Source of the DNA: Ctenosaura bakeri
Taxonomy: Eukaryota; Chordata; Lepidosauria; Squamata; Iguanidae
Direction of reading: 5' to 3'
Assembly: GCA_948474755.1 (NCBI GenBank)
Contig: CAOLHI010001029.1
Span: forward strand, 310,001-374,000
DNA length: 64,000 bases
The position numbers and the translations under genes were made by a program. A model generated the notes under the pieces. That model searched no databases. It saw nothing but the letters and a program-made list of their open reading frames with translations, and had not been told where the DNA came from. Below, piece after piece: positions 11,701 to 22,776 of this stretch (position 1 is its first letter; each line of letters starts with the position of its first letter).

Positions 11701-12823
11701 GCAAGGGGTCATAAATAAAGTCCAACATAATCAAAGTCCAGCAGAGTTTCACAGCAAGGGAGTGTCCAAGGTCAATCCAAGCATTTGTCAACACATCCCG
11801 CAAGGTAGCAGGTCAGATAAACTCTGACAACTCCTGGAGGGGAAGGAGGGCATTGTTTCAGAGGGCATTGCCAGGGCCTGCTGTACAGAGAGAGGTTACA
11901 GTGCCAGAAACAGAACAGGGGGCATTGCCAGCTCCAACAGAGAGTCCTGCCTCTTCAGATATAGAGGAACACTTACCCCGACCCAGCTTTGCAGTGCACA
12001 AGCAGCAAAGAAAGAGCCAGTGTCACTCTCTCAGGACTTATATCCGGCAACAATCAAGTCTCAGCTGCGCTAGGCTCTGGGCTTATTTAGCTGGTGTCCT
12101 TCCCCTCCAGGAGTTGTCAGAGTTTATCTGACCTGCTACTTTGCGGGATGTGTTGACAAATGCTTGGATTGACCTTGGACACTCCCTTGCTGTGAAACCC
12201 TGCTGTTCTTTGATTATGTTGGACTTTATTTATGGCCCTTTTCGCATTAAGTCTTCTCACGCGACGGAGGAGGGCGGCTTGCGCAAGAAGCCTTCTCCGG
12301 GAGGCTGCTGCTTCCCCCTCCTTCCTTCCGCAGGCGAAGGAACGAGCAGGGAAGCGGTAGCCTCCCGGAGGCGGCAGTGGCTCACGTGTCCGTCCATTCC
12401 CCCCCCGCGTGCGCGAGAGAAAAGGCGCTCCTCCCGTCCGCCCCCCCACGTGCGAGAGAGAAGGCGCTCCTCCCGTCCGCCCCCCCACGCGTGCACGCGC
12501 GAAGCAGGACGTGTTGTGTCCGTCGCGCGAGCGCCCCATCCCGTCCCTTCCTTCCGCAGGGGCGGAGGGAAGGAAGCACGACCCGGCCGGCTCCCGGACG
12601 CTCCACATGAGAGGTAAGTGCGCGCGGGCGCCAGGAGCGTTGCTCGAGCACGGGTGATTTTCGCTTGGAAGCGAAAATCAAAAACCCGCGCTCGCGCCGC
12701 TTCAGCCCCGTGAGCCCGGCGGAAGTGGGAGTGCGTCGTGTGGAGTGACGCTCCCACTCCCGCGAGGCTCACGGGGCTGTCGCGTGAGAAAAGGCCCGTG
12801 CGAAAAGGGCCTATGACTCCTTG
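11701..12823. mobile_element. Foldback element with about 140-bp inverted arms, interrupted
   Basis: The left arm, 11701-11846, is repeated in reverse complement at 12097-12233. The match resumes at 12815-12823 after an inserted miniature element. Matching blocks include AATAAAGTCCAACATAATC against GATTATGTTGGACTTTATT, and GACAACTCCTGGAGGGGAAG against CTTCCCCTCCAGGAGTTGTC. Only a few mismatches are visible, so the palindrome is young or kept similar by exchange. The spacer, 11847-12096, has one open frame on the + strand (11853-12131) rich in Pro, Glu and Ser that I do not recognise. It could be a foldback transposon or two copies of one repeat in inverted orientation. Confidence 0.75.
12234..12811 (+). 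mobile_element. CpG-rich miniature inverted-repeat element, copy 1
   Basis: The ends are inverted repeats: GGCCCTTTTCGCA at the left matches TGCGAAAAGGGCC at the right, and GTCGCGTGAGAA near the right end pairs with TTCTCACGCGAC near the left. The element is flanked by TAT at 12231-12233 and 12812-12814. The uninterrupted arm at 11701-11720 shows the pre-insertion state with a single TAT, which supports a 3-bp target duplication. Inside are two C-rich repeats (CTCCTCCCGTCCGCCCCCCCAC twice, at about 12449 and 12469). There is also a short hairpin (GATTTTCGCTT with AAGCGAAAATC) and a long one from AGCCCCGTGAGCC to GGCTCACGGGGCT. It encodes no transposase. The superfamily is unresolved. Confidence 0.8.
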
Positions 12824-12879
12824 CTTACTGCCTGGAAGTAAGTAACAAGCTAGGAGATATTCAGTTTGTTATGTTTGAT

Positions 12880-13170
12880 TTATCAGCTGTGCCGGGAGTG
12901 AGATAGGACAAAGATGACTAAACAGAGACAGTTATACTTTGGACATATCATGAGAACACATACCTGACTAGAAAAAACAGCTATGCTTGGCAAGGTAAAA
13001 AGTAAGAAAAGAGAAAGACCTGTTAAAGGTGGATAGACTCAGTCAAGGAAGCCATAGTCCTAAGTTTTCAAGACCTGAGCAGGGATGTTGATGACAAGGT
13101 GACTTGGACATCTCTCATATAGAAGGTTGCCATAAGTTGAAGTCAACTTGACAGCAGTTAACAACAACTT
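12880..13170 (+). mobile_element. LINE 3' fragment with FGHIM-type RT C-terminus
   Basis: Reading + strand, the segment near 12930 encodes a block like QLYFGHIMR followed by K-rich GRxR-type residues. This is the C-terminal part of a non-LTR retrotransposon found widely in reptiles and mammals. The end GTTGCCATAAGTTGAAGTCA, then ACAACAACTT, is its 3' terminus. The frame is broken. 51178-51560 and 34820-34935 look like antisense relatives. Confidence 0.55.
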
Positions 13171-13874
13171 CAGCATTCAGTGTCATCTTTATTGGTCTGT
13201 ACAAGAATCATGGTGATAATTGATTTCTCAAATGATATCCATAATGTTTCATTTTTATTTGTAAAATTATCACATACCAACATTAGATTTCAGCCTGATG
13301 TTATGTGTCTAACAGTGTGTCGATAGCATAGGTCAGTGGTAACTACCCAACATTTCCTTTAAATGTTTAGCAAATTAGAATGCAGTGGGCTTTGTATTAC
13401 CTATAGTAATCTAAAGTAATTAACTTGATGTATTTAGAATTTAAATTTATGGACTAATATAGGCTTGGAGATTGTAGTATTATGTGACTCCTTTGCACAG
13501 ATGCAGATACAAAGAAATTAACAGAAATTTGTTTGCATTAGTTAAAAAGTAAGTCATTAGTTGAAGAATGGGAAGCAAGATAGACTGTGAAGGGAATGGT
13601 GTGGTTGAGGCAGTTAAAAACACCCAGAAGGTGAATTATCTTCTGGTAAATATTAGCAGCAGGGTGTTGTTACACCAGTATCCTGTTTGTAGGTTTCTCA
13701 CAGGATAAAGGTTGTCACTATGTGACTAGAATGCTGGGCTATATGTGTCTATCATCTTATCATCTGATTCAATGGGCTCTTATGTTCTTATGGTAGTCCT
13801 CTTATTTCCAGGTTTACTGGCATGTGGGTACCACCACTCAGATACATCCAATGGGATATAAATCATTTTCCAAA
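13171..13874. other. Intronic sequence, nothing recognised
   Basis: Ordinary AT-rich sequence. No supported exon or structured element was seen. Confidence 0.4.
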
Positions 13875-13982
13875 GACTGGACATAAAGATTTGAGGGTGT
13901 TCCTGCATGGCAGGGGGTTGGACTGGATGGCCTGTGTGGTCTCTTCCAACTCTACATTTCTATGATTCTATGATTCTATCAA
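13875..13982 (+). mobile_element. CR1 LINE 3' end
   Basis: The block CCTGCATGGCAGGGGGTTGG, then GTGGTCTCTTCCAACTCTA, ending in tandem ATTCTATG octamers, is the conserved CR1 3' terminus. Only the last about 100 bp are present, which is normal for 5'-truncated copies. Confidence 0.85.
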
Positions 13983-13989
13983 TAAACAA

Positions 13990-15849
13990 TCACAGAATGA
14001 AGCTAATTGCATGATCTTTGTCTTACAATGAGCAACCTGCTAGTAAATATCAGAAAAGATTTAATGTTGGTTATATGTTAACAGAAAATGTGCAAATGTT
14101 GGTTATCATCATGTTGGTCATCAGAAGAAAATAAGTGCAGGCTGGTGTTTGCTTTATTTTTTTACTGCTGTGTGAATTGTGCAAGCAATGTGTACATTCT
14201 GTTGAAAAGTGAATAGCATAACCAACTTGTACACAGTGCAGATTGGTGTGAGAAATGCATAGTATTAAGATGACTAGCCAAAGGCTATTGGGTTGTATAA
14301 TTGCCATTTGCTATCACTGGCAAAAATTCCCTAGAGGAAGTGCATAATCATTAGAAAGGCTGGCTTGGAAGGATCTGCAGTTTTTGAGAGCTGAAAGTGC
14401 AAACTGAATCTCTTGTCAGATAGTTATTGCTTATTTAGCTTAAGGTAACCGAACTCTTAAGGAAAGAGGGCAGATACTGTGTTATTGTTGTTCTTGTGCT
14501 ATTACATGGTTAACTGTGACTGTAGTGACTGTAGTCTTTTGTGTGGCTCATCCCACTTTAAAGTCTAACCGAATACTCTATCATATTTAATACACCAGAC
14601 TCTATTATAATATAATGTATATTATATGTTTAATTCCTAGCATTATGCTTCTTTATAATAATAGAGTTCAGGATGCGTTATTTCATCCCAGACTGTTCTA
14701 TAGTGATTTTTCTGCTATTTGTCTGTGTTTTTAGACAAAATAAATGTATTTTGATGCAGTTGCTTGCAAAGTGTGTTCAACTTTTTTTTAAAAAAATCTG
14801 AGTTCTTTAAAGTATTTTGTTCAGTTTTCTTAAGCAGGAACAGTTGCCCCACCTAGGATCACCCCAGTATTTGGAAAACAGAATGGGAACAAGAGCATAA
14901 AATAAATATTCACAATATCGTTCAGCTCAGAAATGTTAGGTTCTCAAATCTCTATATAAAAATGGTGAATGTGAAGCTTAAAGATCAGAACAGTGACAGT
15001 GCATCTTCTACATAAGTTCTTTTAGAAGGCTAACTCCGTATTCAGTGAAAATAGTGGGGAAAATGATTTTTTAAAACTTGCTTTTCTGTGGATATAGTAT
15101 CTTCTGGAATTCAAGGAATGTTCTGTGGAAAATCATGTATATCCATTGTGCCCTTAAAGAAGTATGATTCAATAGAAAGACAAGTTTCTTTTGAATAAGT
15201 AAAAGAAAAGAAGAAGTGCCAAAACTAGGAAGTTGAAATAGATATTATTTCTGTTGGTATCTAATATAGAAAATGATTTTTTTTTCCAGTGAGTTTGTTA
15301 AGGGTATTTTAACAATATGACATTGATTCTGGGTCAAAGTAGTGTGGTAAGTGCTTGGGACATACAATATTAATACACTTGCTAGTGGACGAGACTGAGG
15401 ACTGTTGCACATATCTGTTCTTTTCTTGTCAGTAGCATTTTGTGTCCATGCTGACTATGTGAGTATGGCAAACAGGGTCGTTTGACTTTTTTACACAAAT
15501 AGAAACTATCAATTTGTGTACCACTTTACATACGCCTCAATTAGAGTTGACTAAGTAACATGTGAAATTACAGGTTCTCTTTGAGGCAAGTAAGACAGCC
15601 ACTGATCACAGAACAGAGAATCATCAAAACACAAAAGGAAAAAAAAGCAGGAAATGTAATGGTCCCATCATCCAGTGAATCAGACAAAGAGTAAGTTTGT
15701 ATCTGATCCCCACCACACACCCAGATACAAATTTGCAAGAAATGCAGTTTAAGTCCATTTTGTCCAGTCTTAAGAGGAGTAGAATTTTCCAGAAGTTCAT
15801 GTATTCAAAGCAGGAATAGAAAGGACAAAGGGAAGAGGAGAAAAAAAAA
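13990..15849. other. Intronic sequence, nothing recognised
   Basis: AT-rich intron. An AT-dyad tract (TATAATATAATGTATATTATA) lies near 14602. No exon or repeat family was recognised. Confidence 0.4.
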
Positions 15850-17822
15850 TAAAAGGAATGTGTCAGCATCTTTAGGAATAACTGGTTTTTATTTTAGCAT
15901 GAGCTTTTGTGGATATAAATCCACTTCTTTAGATGCAGTACAGAGTGATATTATAGCCTCAGGGATAAAGCGTATTTATATGGTTGTGGGAATGGGAGAG
16001 AATGCAATAGCATCCAGAAAGATGCAAATCATGCCTCCTGTCCTAAATTATCAAGGGGCTAGGAAAACTGATTCAGGTCCTTCAGATCTTTACAATAGTC
16101 AGTTAGTGTTGATGAGTGAAAGCTATAAATCTGCATACCAGAGGTCAATTTCCCTGGGTTTGCTCTCTGAGAAAATTTATTTTGTTATATGTACAGTAGT
16201 GAGGACTTTTATATTAATATATGTAGTGTGTCATGAAGCCATTGTCTTTGTTCATACCTCTACTAAAGGATTGGAATTGGTCTATATATTTCAATTCAGC
16301 AGTTTCGGTCTCTAGTCTTCCTTTGTAATTTCTTTGTTCAACGACTGTGACCAGTAAATCCCTTACTGTGGACCTAAATGCCCTAAAGACACCAGATCAC
16401 GTCTGATCTTGGAAGTTAAGCAGGATCAGGTACTACTTGGATGGGAGAATGCCTATGACTACTAGGTGCTGTAGGCTATATTTTAGTGGAAGTAACTGGC
16501 AAAACCACCTCTAAATATTCCTTGCCTAAGAAAATGCTATGAAATTCATAAGGTCACTGTAAATTGACAGACAACTTGAAGGCACATGCTCATACACACA
16601 CATGCATGTCCAGGAAGGTTTTCTGGTATTTCCATTTCTAATGTCTGACTTGTTCCCTACCCTTGTGTAGGAATGGTACTCTTTGTCCAATGTAGAGTCT
16701 AGAGGGGCATTGCTGGCATAGAATGGTGTAATCACATTAGAGGAAAGCAAATGCATCTCTAACATCATGATATTATTTGACCCTCTAATATTGCTCCAAG
16801 AGTAGATGGGGGGACAGAGTTGACATCTGGGTTTGTGACGGGATCTTGTCCCTGTGTTACTATCCATGTTATGCATCCTTTGAGTGGCAGTTTAAGGTGT
16901 GGAGGCTGTCTGTAGTCCAGTAAATGCCTGCCTCCCAGAGCTTGTGAGAGGGCTACATTATTCTCCATAACTGACTGTAGTTTGTTGATAATGTGTTTGA
17001 CTGGTCTTAGCTAGGAATTGAACTAGTCTTCTGTCATTTTGTGTTTTTGGTCTGTCTTGTAGCAGATGGTTCTTGGCAAGAATTAATCTTGCCATGTTGA
17101 TTTGTTTCTTCACCTCCTTAGGGGAGTATTGTATTTTGAGAAATGCCTGTTGTAAATCCAAAAGTTTTGAGTCTCTGTCTTGTGGGTCTGAGCAGTTGTG
17201 GTTGTATTGGTGGGCTTAGTAAACAATAGGTTTGGTAGTATGTTTTGGGTGGAAACTGGAGACTTGTAAGTATGGTAGGGATCAGTGGGTTTTTGGTAAA
17301 TCATGGTGCTTAGAGGTCCATTGTGCATTTGCACAATGGTGTCAACAAAGTGAATTTGTTGTATCAATTATATCAGGCTCAGGTAGAGTGGAACTTCTCA
17401 AGTAACTGCTTTTCATATGGCCAAATTACAAATACGTCATCAAGAAACTGTAGGTAGAGTTTTTGTTTGAGAAGCATAATTCCAGGTTGGCCATGAAGAT
17501 GTTTGCATATTGTTATGCCATGTTGGTGTCTGCGGCAGTGCCACTGACTTGGAGGTACATATTATTCCCCAAAGTGAAGTAGTTATAAGTAAGTACAGAG
17601 TGGCAGAGTTTGATGTCTAGGTCTGCTGTAGCCTCATTCAGGATGGTGTTCTTGATAGTTTGTAGTCTATCCTGGTATGGGATGTAAATGTATAGGGATT
17701 CCATATCCACAGTGGCTAGGATGGTGTTCTCTGGGAGGTTGCGAAAGGGCTGTATTTTCCTAAGAAAATCAGTTGTATCCTTCATGTAGCTTGTTGGTTT
17801 GAGAACTGAGTCTGTATATCCA
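15850..17822 (-). mobile_element. Penelope-like element, RT and 3' part
   Basis: On the minus strand, 17513-17785 encodes an RT block with NTILATVDMESLYIYIPYQD, the Penelope-type D-x-x-S-L-Y catalytic motif. A further piece, 17110-17367, carries QIHFVDTIVQMHNGPLSTMI. The fingers and thumb pieces around 16526-17161 are frameshifted. The 3' terminus at about 15850-15945, read on minus, is GCTCATGCTAAAATAAAAAC, which also appears at 28252-28271 on plus. The element is broken by a 5S-derived SINE and, at about 17823, by a CR1 element. The upstream RT part continues on the far side at 27351-27640. Confidence 0.8.
16370..16605 (+). mobile_element. 5S rRNA-derived SINE
   Basis: The head, about 16381-16482, follows vertebrate 5S rRNA: CACGTCTGATCTTGGAAG, then GTTAAGCAGGATCAG (internal promoter box A region), CTTGGATGGGAGAATGCCT (box C region) and AGGTGCTGTAGGCT. 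The body ends in CCTTGCCTAAGAAAATGC, then GACAACTTGAAGGCACA, a tail shared with the tRNA SINEs in this window and with 57800-57905. It lies in the Penelope copy on the opposite strand, so it inserted later. Confidence 0.8.
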
Positions 17823-18385
17823 GATATCCCAACGGTGAGGATTCAGTAAAGGAGAACAGGAGCTCAGCTAACAGGCAGCAAGGCCAATAGGTGTTTTGTG
17901 TGGGTGTGATAAAAGAGACAGCATAAGGTGAGTTCATTTCTGTTGGATTAAAACTCTCTGGCCCCAGAGAGCCTTTTGGGAGAATTTGTTGAGTTAAGGC
18001 TGTTGTGTCTGTTGGAGTAAGGTTGCCTGTTTGTGTGTTTGTGTGAGCTGGGAGGAGGCTAACTTATGTGCTTGTTAAGACTATATTATTTTGGTGTGCT
18101 TTGGTAATCTTGTGTCTGTTGTGTTAAGGCTGACTGTTTGACCTGAGGGAGGCTTGCTCACTTGCTTGTTAGGCTATATTGTTCTATTATGTGTAGACCC
18201 AGAGGAAGTCAGTCAGAGATTTGGTTGGGGCAGGAGCTAGCAAGCACTACAGTCCCTAGAGCTCAGTGAACAGGAGCTCAGCCAACAGGGACAAGGCCAA
18301 CAGATGTTTTGCGTGGATGTTTTGCAGGGAGTTTTGTGGGTGAGGCCTGGAGTTCTGTTTCAGTGCTTGCTTAAGACTACTGAAT

Positions 18386-19350
18386 ATGGATGGTGAGGGA
18401 GCTACTGTAGTCACCTGCAATAGCTGCGGTATGTGTGTTCTTGCTGGAGGATGTGAGCAGATACACCTGCAACAAGTGCAAGTTGGTTGCCCTGTTGGAA
18501 GAGAAGGCCTAGCAACTTGAGGCCTGTGCATCTATTCTTCAGAATATTAGGGAGCATGAGGGTTTTGCTTTGTTTTGTTTTGTTTTCCTTTGGACAGAGC
18601 AGAGCAGACTGTCCTGGATGAGAAACACACAGGGGACGTCTCTGAGGAGGAGGTTAGTTTCCAAACATAGGAGGTAGCATTTGAAGGAATGTAACACATA
18701 GAAGTAGAAAGACCAAGGATCATTCTGTGAGTTTGGAGCTACAGAAACAATTCCAAGCTCTCTCCTTTATCAGTGAAATTGAAGGACAAGAGCAACAGTG
18801 TCAGTCCTCAGAGAATGTGCAGGTGACTTTGGAAGATTCCGTGAATCTTGACAATCCTCAGAGGCGATGTGTGGTGGTGGTAGGGGACTCCCTGTTGAGG
18901 AGAACAGAAGCAGTGGTTTATGGATCTGACAGGATGTTTTGAGAGGTGTGCTGTTTCCCTGGCGTAAAGAATCATGATGTAAGAGAGCGGCTGACAAAGC
19001 TTGTTAAACTGACTGACCATTACCCCTTCCTTTTGATCCATGTGGTAACCAAGGACACTGCCAGGCACAGCTTTCAGGAGATCAGAAGGGATTATGAGGT
19101 TCTGGGTAGGAAGCTAAAGGACCTTGATGCACAAATTGTCATTTCATCTCTCCTCCCAGTTGAAGGGCATGACCCAGGAAGGGAGACAAAAATAGTGGAG
19201 GTGATGGAGCTGATGGGAATGGTTTGGCTTCTTGGACCATGGTCTGCAGTTTCTTGCAGATGGACTCCTGGCAAGTAATAGGTTGTACCTGACAGCAGTT
19301 GGCAGGAACATTTTTGCTAAGAGCCTCACAAACCTGATCAGGAGGGCTTC
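18386..19350 (+). pseudogene. CR1 ORF1 (zinc-binding and esterase-type), broken
   Basis: ATG at 18386 opens a frame with TCNSCGM, the first half of a CxxC zinc-binding motif. A frame slip follows, and the second half is CNKCK near 18467. From about 18860 the + strand encodes RRCVVVVGDSLLRRTEAVV, the GDS block of the SGNH-esterase domain known in CR1 ORF1. It continues in another frame with TDHYPFLLIHVVTKDTARHS and RDYEVLGRKLKDLDAQIVIS at 18946-19278. A usual GTND block reads VTKD here, so one esterase signature is lost. ORF1 proteins bind nucleic acid and accompany the LINE RNA. This copy cannot make one because of stops and frame slips. Confidence 0.75.
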
Positions 19351-19757
19351 AAACTGAGTTATGGGTGGTGGGGAGGGAGAGAGTATTCTTGAGCGCAGGA
19401 GTTCATCAAGTGCTGGAAATAATAATCTCAATCTTATAAGGACAACTGGGTGAGTAGTACAAGTATGCGACAGTGGGAGGAAACAACAAGTAAGATAGGG
19501 GTAATGACCCATGGTCTTAGATGTCTCTAGAATAATGCACAGAGCTTGGGAAATAAACAAGATGAACTTGAATTCTTACCACAGCCAAACAAACAGGCTT
19601 CACTGAAAGCTGATGGGATGGGTGTCATGATTGTAGTGTAGCAATGGAGGGGCATGACCTATTTCAGAGAAATAAATCCTGGAAGCCAGATTGAGAGTAT
19701 GTGGGTAATATTTAAGGGGGGAGAAACAACAGTGATGTCATGGTGGGGGTCTACTAC

Positions 19758-20061
19758 TGTCAGGAACAGATTCACTCTTACACGGATCAACAAACTTAAT
19801 AGAAGATTTATTGTAACATAGTAAGGGATGCTGTCTTCAGACGTTAAAGCTCGAGAATGGACGTTTTCCCCCACCTTACACTTTAACAGACAGTTTCTCC
19901 TAAGATAGTTGTAAAAGAACGAACGTCATCATGCCAAATGGTTCCTTTGAAATTCCAGCCAGAAGGAATGGTTGGCGCCTGGGAATAGCTAACAGCCTAC
20001 TATCACTATTTCCTCAGTCTACTGCTATCCTAAAACAATAAAACATGGAGGACTCCCGACA
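19758..20061 (-). repeat. 3' LTR of the gypsy element (304 bp)
   Basis: It is identical by eye to the 5' LTR except for one missing A near 19861 and one missing C in a C run near 19870. There are no substitutions over about 304 bases. In sense it is preceded by a purine-rich tract, 20062-20078. Confidence 0.9.
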
Positions 20062-20078
20062 TCCTGCCCCACTTTTTT
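20062..20078 (-). promoter_or_regulatory. Putative polypurine tract
   Basis: In element sense the bases just before the 3' LTR read AAAAAAGTGGGGCAGGA. This is the expected place for plus-strand priming in LTR elements. It has one T and one C interruption. Confidence 0.6.
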
Positions 20079-20175
20079 AAAAAAATATATACATAAAGAT
20101 ACACAAAATATAGAAAATATCACGGAACAGTAGAAAGACAAGAAAACTAAATAGTAATATGAATGCAGTAGCAAG

Positions 20176-21204
20176 TCAGTCGGGGCGTTGAGGAACATCA
20201 GCCGGCGAAGAAGTCAGCGAAGGTGCCCTCTTCAGCAAACTGGAATGAAAAACAGGATGAATAGCCTTGAGGGAAGAAGGGAGATCTAGTTCAAAAGAGA
20301 CATCATTAATAGCCCTTTTCACAGGAAAAGGTCCGAGAAAACGAGGGGAAAGTTTTTTAGACGGAGAAGGAGAGGAAATGTTCTTAGAAGAAAGGAAAAC
20401 CAAATCCCCGGGCTGGTAAAGGGGATTAGGCTGCCGTTTACGGTCAGCGAAACGTTTGTGGGAAGCTTTAGCGGATGCTATAGCATCTGAGACGGATTGC
20501 CAAATGCCAGAAAATTTAGAGACCCAAGCAGAAACAGAAGGAGGAGCGGAGGAAGAGAGGGAGGGGGGGAAAGGAGAAGGAAGGAAGCTGTAAACTATTT
20601 CAAAGGGGGGTTTCCCAGTAGAGGTATGAACCGCAGAATTGATGGCAAACTCAGCGAACGGAAGGAGCGGAGCCCAATCATTCTGGTTCTCAGAAACAAA
20701 ACACCTAAGAAATTGTTCAAGAGATTTGTTAACACGCTCAGATTGGCCATCTGTTTGAGGGTGATAAGCACTGCTGAGTTTCTGAGTGACTCCCAGGGTT
20801 TTCAGTAGACAAGTCCAAAACTTGGAAGTGAAAATTGGATCCCTGTCCGAAATGATCACCGAAGGTAGTCCGTGAAGTTTCCATACATGATTAACGAACA
20901 GGTCAGCCAGCTGGTCAGCACGGGGTAGTTTCTTTAGAGGCACAAAATGACATTGCTTGGAAAAGTGATCAGTAACAACCCAAATAACATGAAAGCCGTG
21001 TGAAGAGGGAAGAGACACGATAAAATCCCATGCGATGACCGACCAGGGGCTAGCAGGCGCAGGCAGAGGTTGCAGGAGCCCTTGAGGTTTAGATGTGGGC
21101 GACTTAGAAACGTTGCAAGTGGCACACTGCTTAATGTAAGTTTGCACGGAGGGGTTTAATCCAGGCCACCAAAAAAGGCGGCGAATCGCATGCAATGTCT
21201 TCAA
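20176..21204 (-). pseudogene. Gypsy integrase, no chromodomain
   Basis: This frame of 342 residues carries the second half of the HHCC zinc domain (CATC, residues 27-30). The DD35E core is intact: Asp 60 in IAWDFIVSLP, Asp 120 in IISDRDPIF and Glu 156 in TDGQSERVNK. The GPF/Y-type C-terminal domain is present (FLGPFPVKRAI). It ends HPVFHSSLLKRAPSLTSS, then a stop about 115 bp before the LTR. Chromoviruses usually carry a chromodomain after this block. None is visible in any frame of the remaining 115 bp. The integrase frame is offset from the RT frame by one base. Confidence 0.9.
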
Positions 21205-22776
21205 AAACCCAAAATGTCCAGCGGGTTTGGAATCATGATAACGATGAAGTACCTGCTCGCGGGCAGCAGGGGGAACGTAGACCTTGGTGCCATAAAGGGG
21301 AGATTGTCAACCCATTCTATTTTATCCTTGTTTGCCGGTAGCCAGGAGTCTGCATGCGCTGCATGAATGATAGCATCGCGGAGAGCGGAGTCACAAAGAG
21401 AGGAGGCAGAAAGCCTTGTCTTTGCTAATGCACGAGTAGTCACTTGAGAAGCCAGAGAGGAGGCAGGAAACAAGGTATTGGAGTGGGAGGACGTAGCAGG
21501 GGATTCCGCAAAACAGGGAAGTCGAGAGAGATGGTCCGCCAGTTGGTTAGTTCGGCCAGGTTTGAAAACAATTTTAAATCGGAATCTCTGGAAAAATTCA
21601 GCCCATCTCGCCTGCTTAGGGGAGAGTTTCTTAGCAGACTGTAAGGCTTGCAAATTCCTATGATCAGTCCAAACTTCAAAGGGGAGTCGAGCCCCTTCAA
21701 GCAAATGACGCCAAGAGGACAGCGCAAAATGGATAGCCTTGGCTTCTTTCTCCCAAATAGGCCAATTAGCTTGTTGAGGGGAAAATTTCTTTGAAATGAA
21801 AGCACAAGGCCTGAGTGCTCCTGTGGTGTCATGTTGTAAAAGAACGGCTGCCATGGCAAAGTCCGAAGCATCCGTTTGCACAATGAATTGCTTCGTACTG
21901 TCGGGAAAAAGGAGTAAGGGCTCAGACGTAAATTTAGATTTCAAATGGTCAAACGCCGATTGACACTCAGGCGACCAACAAAGTCTATGCGCCTTGCCCG
22001 CAGTGGATCCTTTAGGTTTCCGTAGAAGGTTGGTGAGTGGAAGCGTTATGGCAGCAAAATCCTCAATAAAGTTCCGGTAGAAGTTCGCAAAACCAAGAAA
22101 TTGCTGCAGTTGCTTCACAGTTTTAGGGACGGGCCATTGCAAAATGGAGTTAATCTTCGAAGGGTCCATTTTAAGTGAACAATCTTGAATCCTATATCCC
22201 AAGTAATCAAAAGTTTGGGTGTCAAATTGGCATTTAGATAGATTAACCACGAGGTTGTTATCTATAAGCCTTCGTAACACTTCACGAACCAATGACACAT
22301 GAGATTCCATGGAATCTGCGTAAATTAAAATGTCATCCAGATAAATCAGAACCCCCTGATACAACAAGTCATGGAAAATGGTGTTCAAAAACATTTGGAA
22401 CACAGATGGCCCCGATTGTAAGCCAAAGGGAAGAACCGTCCATTTAAAGTTACCTAGAGGAGTTGCAAAGGTGGTGAGCCACTCAGAGTCCGGGTCCATT
22501 CTAATCCTATGAAAAGCCTCTTTAAGATCAAGTTTGGTGAAATATTTTCCTTGAACAAGATGGTCCAAAACAGTCCGTATCAGAGGTATGGGATAACAAT
22601 TGGAGGAAATAACCTGGTTAATAGCAGAGTAGTTAACTATCAGTCTCGGATCCGCGCTGGGATCTTTTCTCTTTCGGAAGAAGACAGGACTCGCCGTGGG
22701 GCTGTAGAGGGCTTGATAAAGCCGCGAGCCAAGTTTTTATTTAGGAACTTCTTGAGAGCAAGGAGTTCTTTTTGGC
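21201..22776 (-). pseudogene. Gypsy pol: reverse transcriptase and RNase H
   Basis: The first part, 22569-22776, is split by a single-base loss near 22695-22701. The long frame from 22568 (455 residues) begins inside the RT. It has FTKLDLKEAFH with the first catalytic Asp (residue 14) and LIYLDDILIY with the YLDD box (residues 76-79). The connection domain follows (LGFANFYRNFI). RNase H has TDASD (Asp 233), Glu 275, WTDH (Asp 302) and ADHLSR (Asp 345). All catalytic residues are present. The enzyme would make DNA from element RNA in the particle. The frame ends shortly after entering the integrase, with another one-base loss near 21293. Confidence 0.9.

Noticed and set aside
12117..12772. Several overlapping open frames of 77-171 residues on both strands
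   Set aside because: They arise from the stop-poor, CpG-rich miniature transposon. The mirror copy at 60963-61568 gives a different set of frames, and none is kept as protein.
16381..16482. 5S rRNA gene
   Set aside because: The 5S part is diverged, lacks a proper 5' end and T-run terminator, and is followed by a SINE tail.
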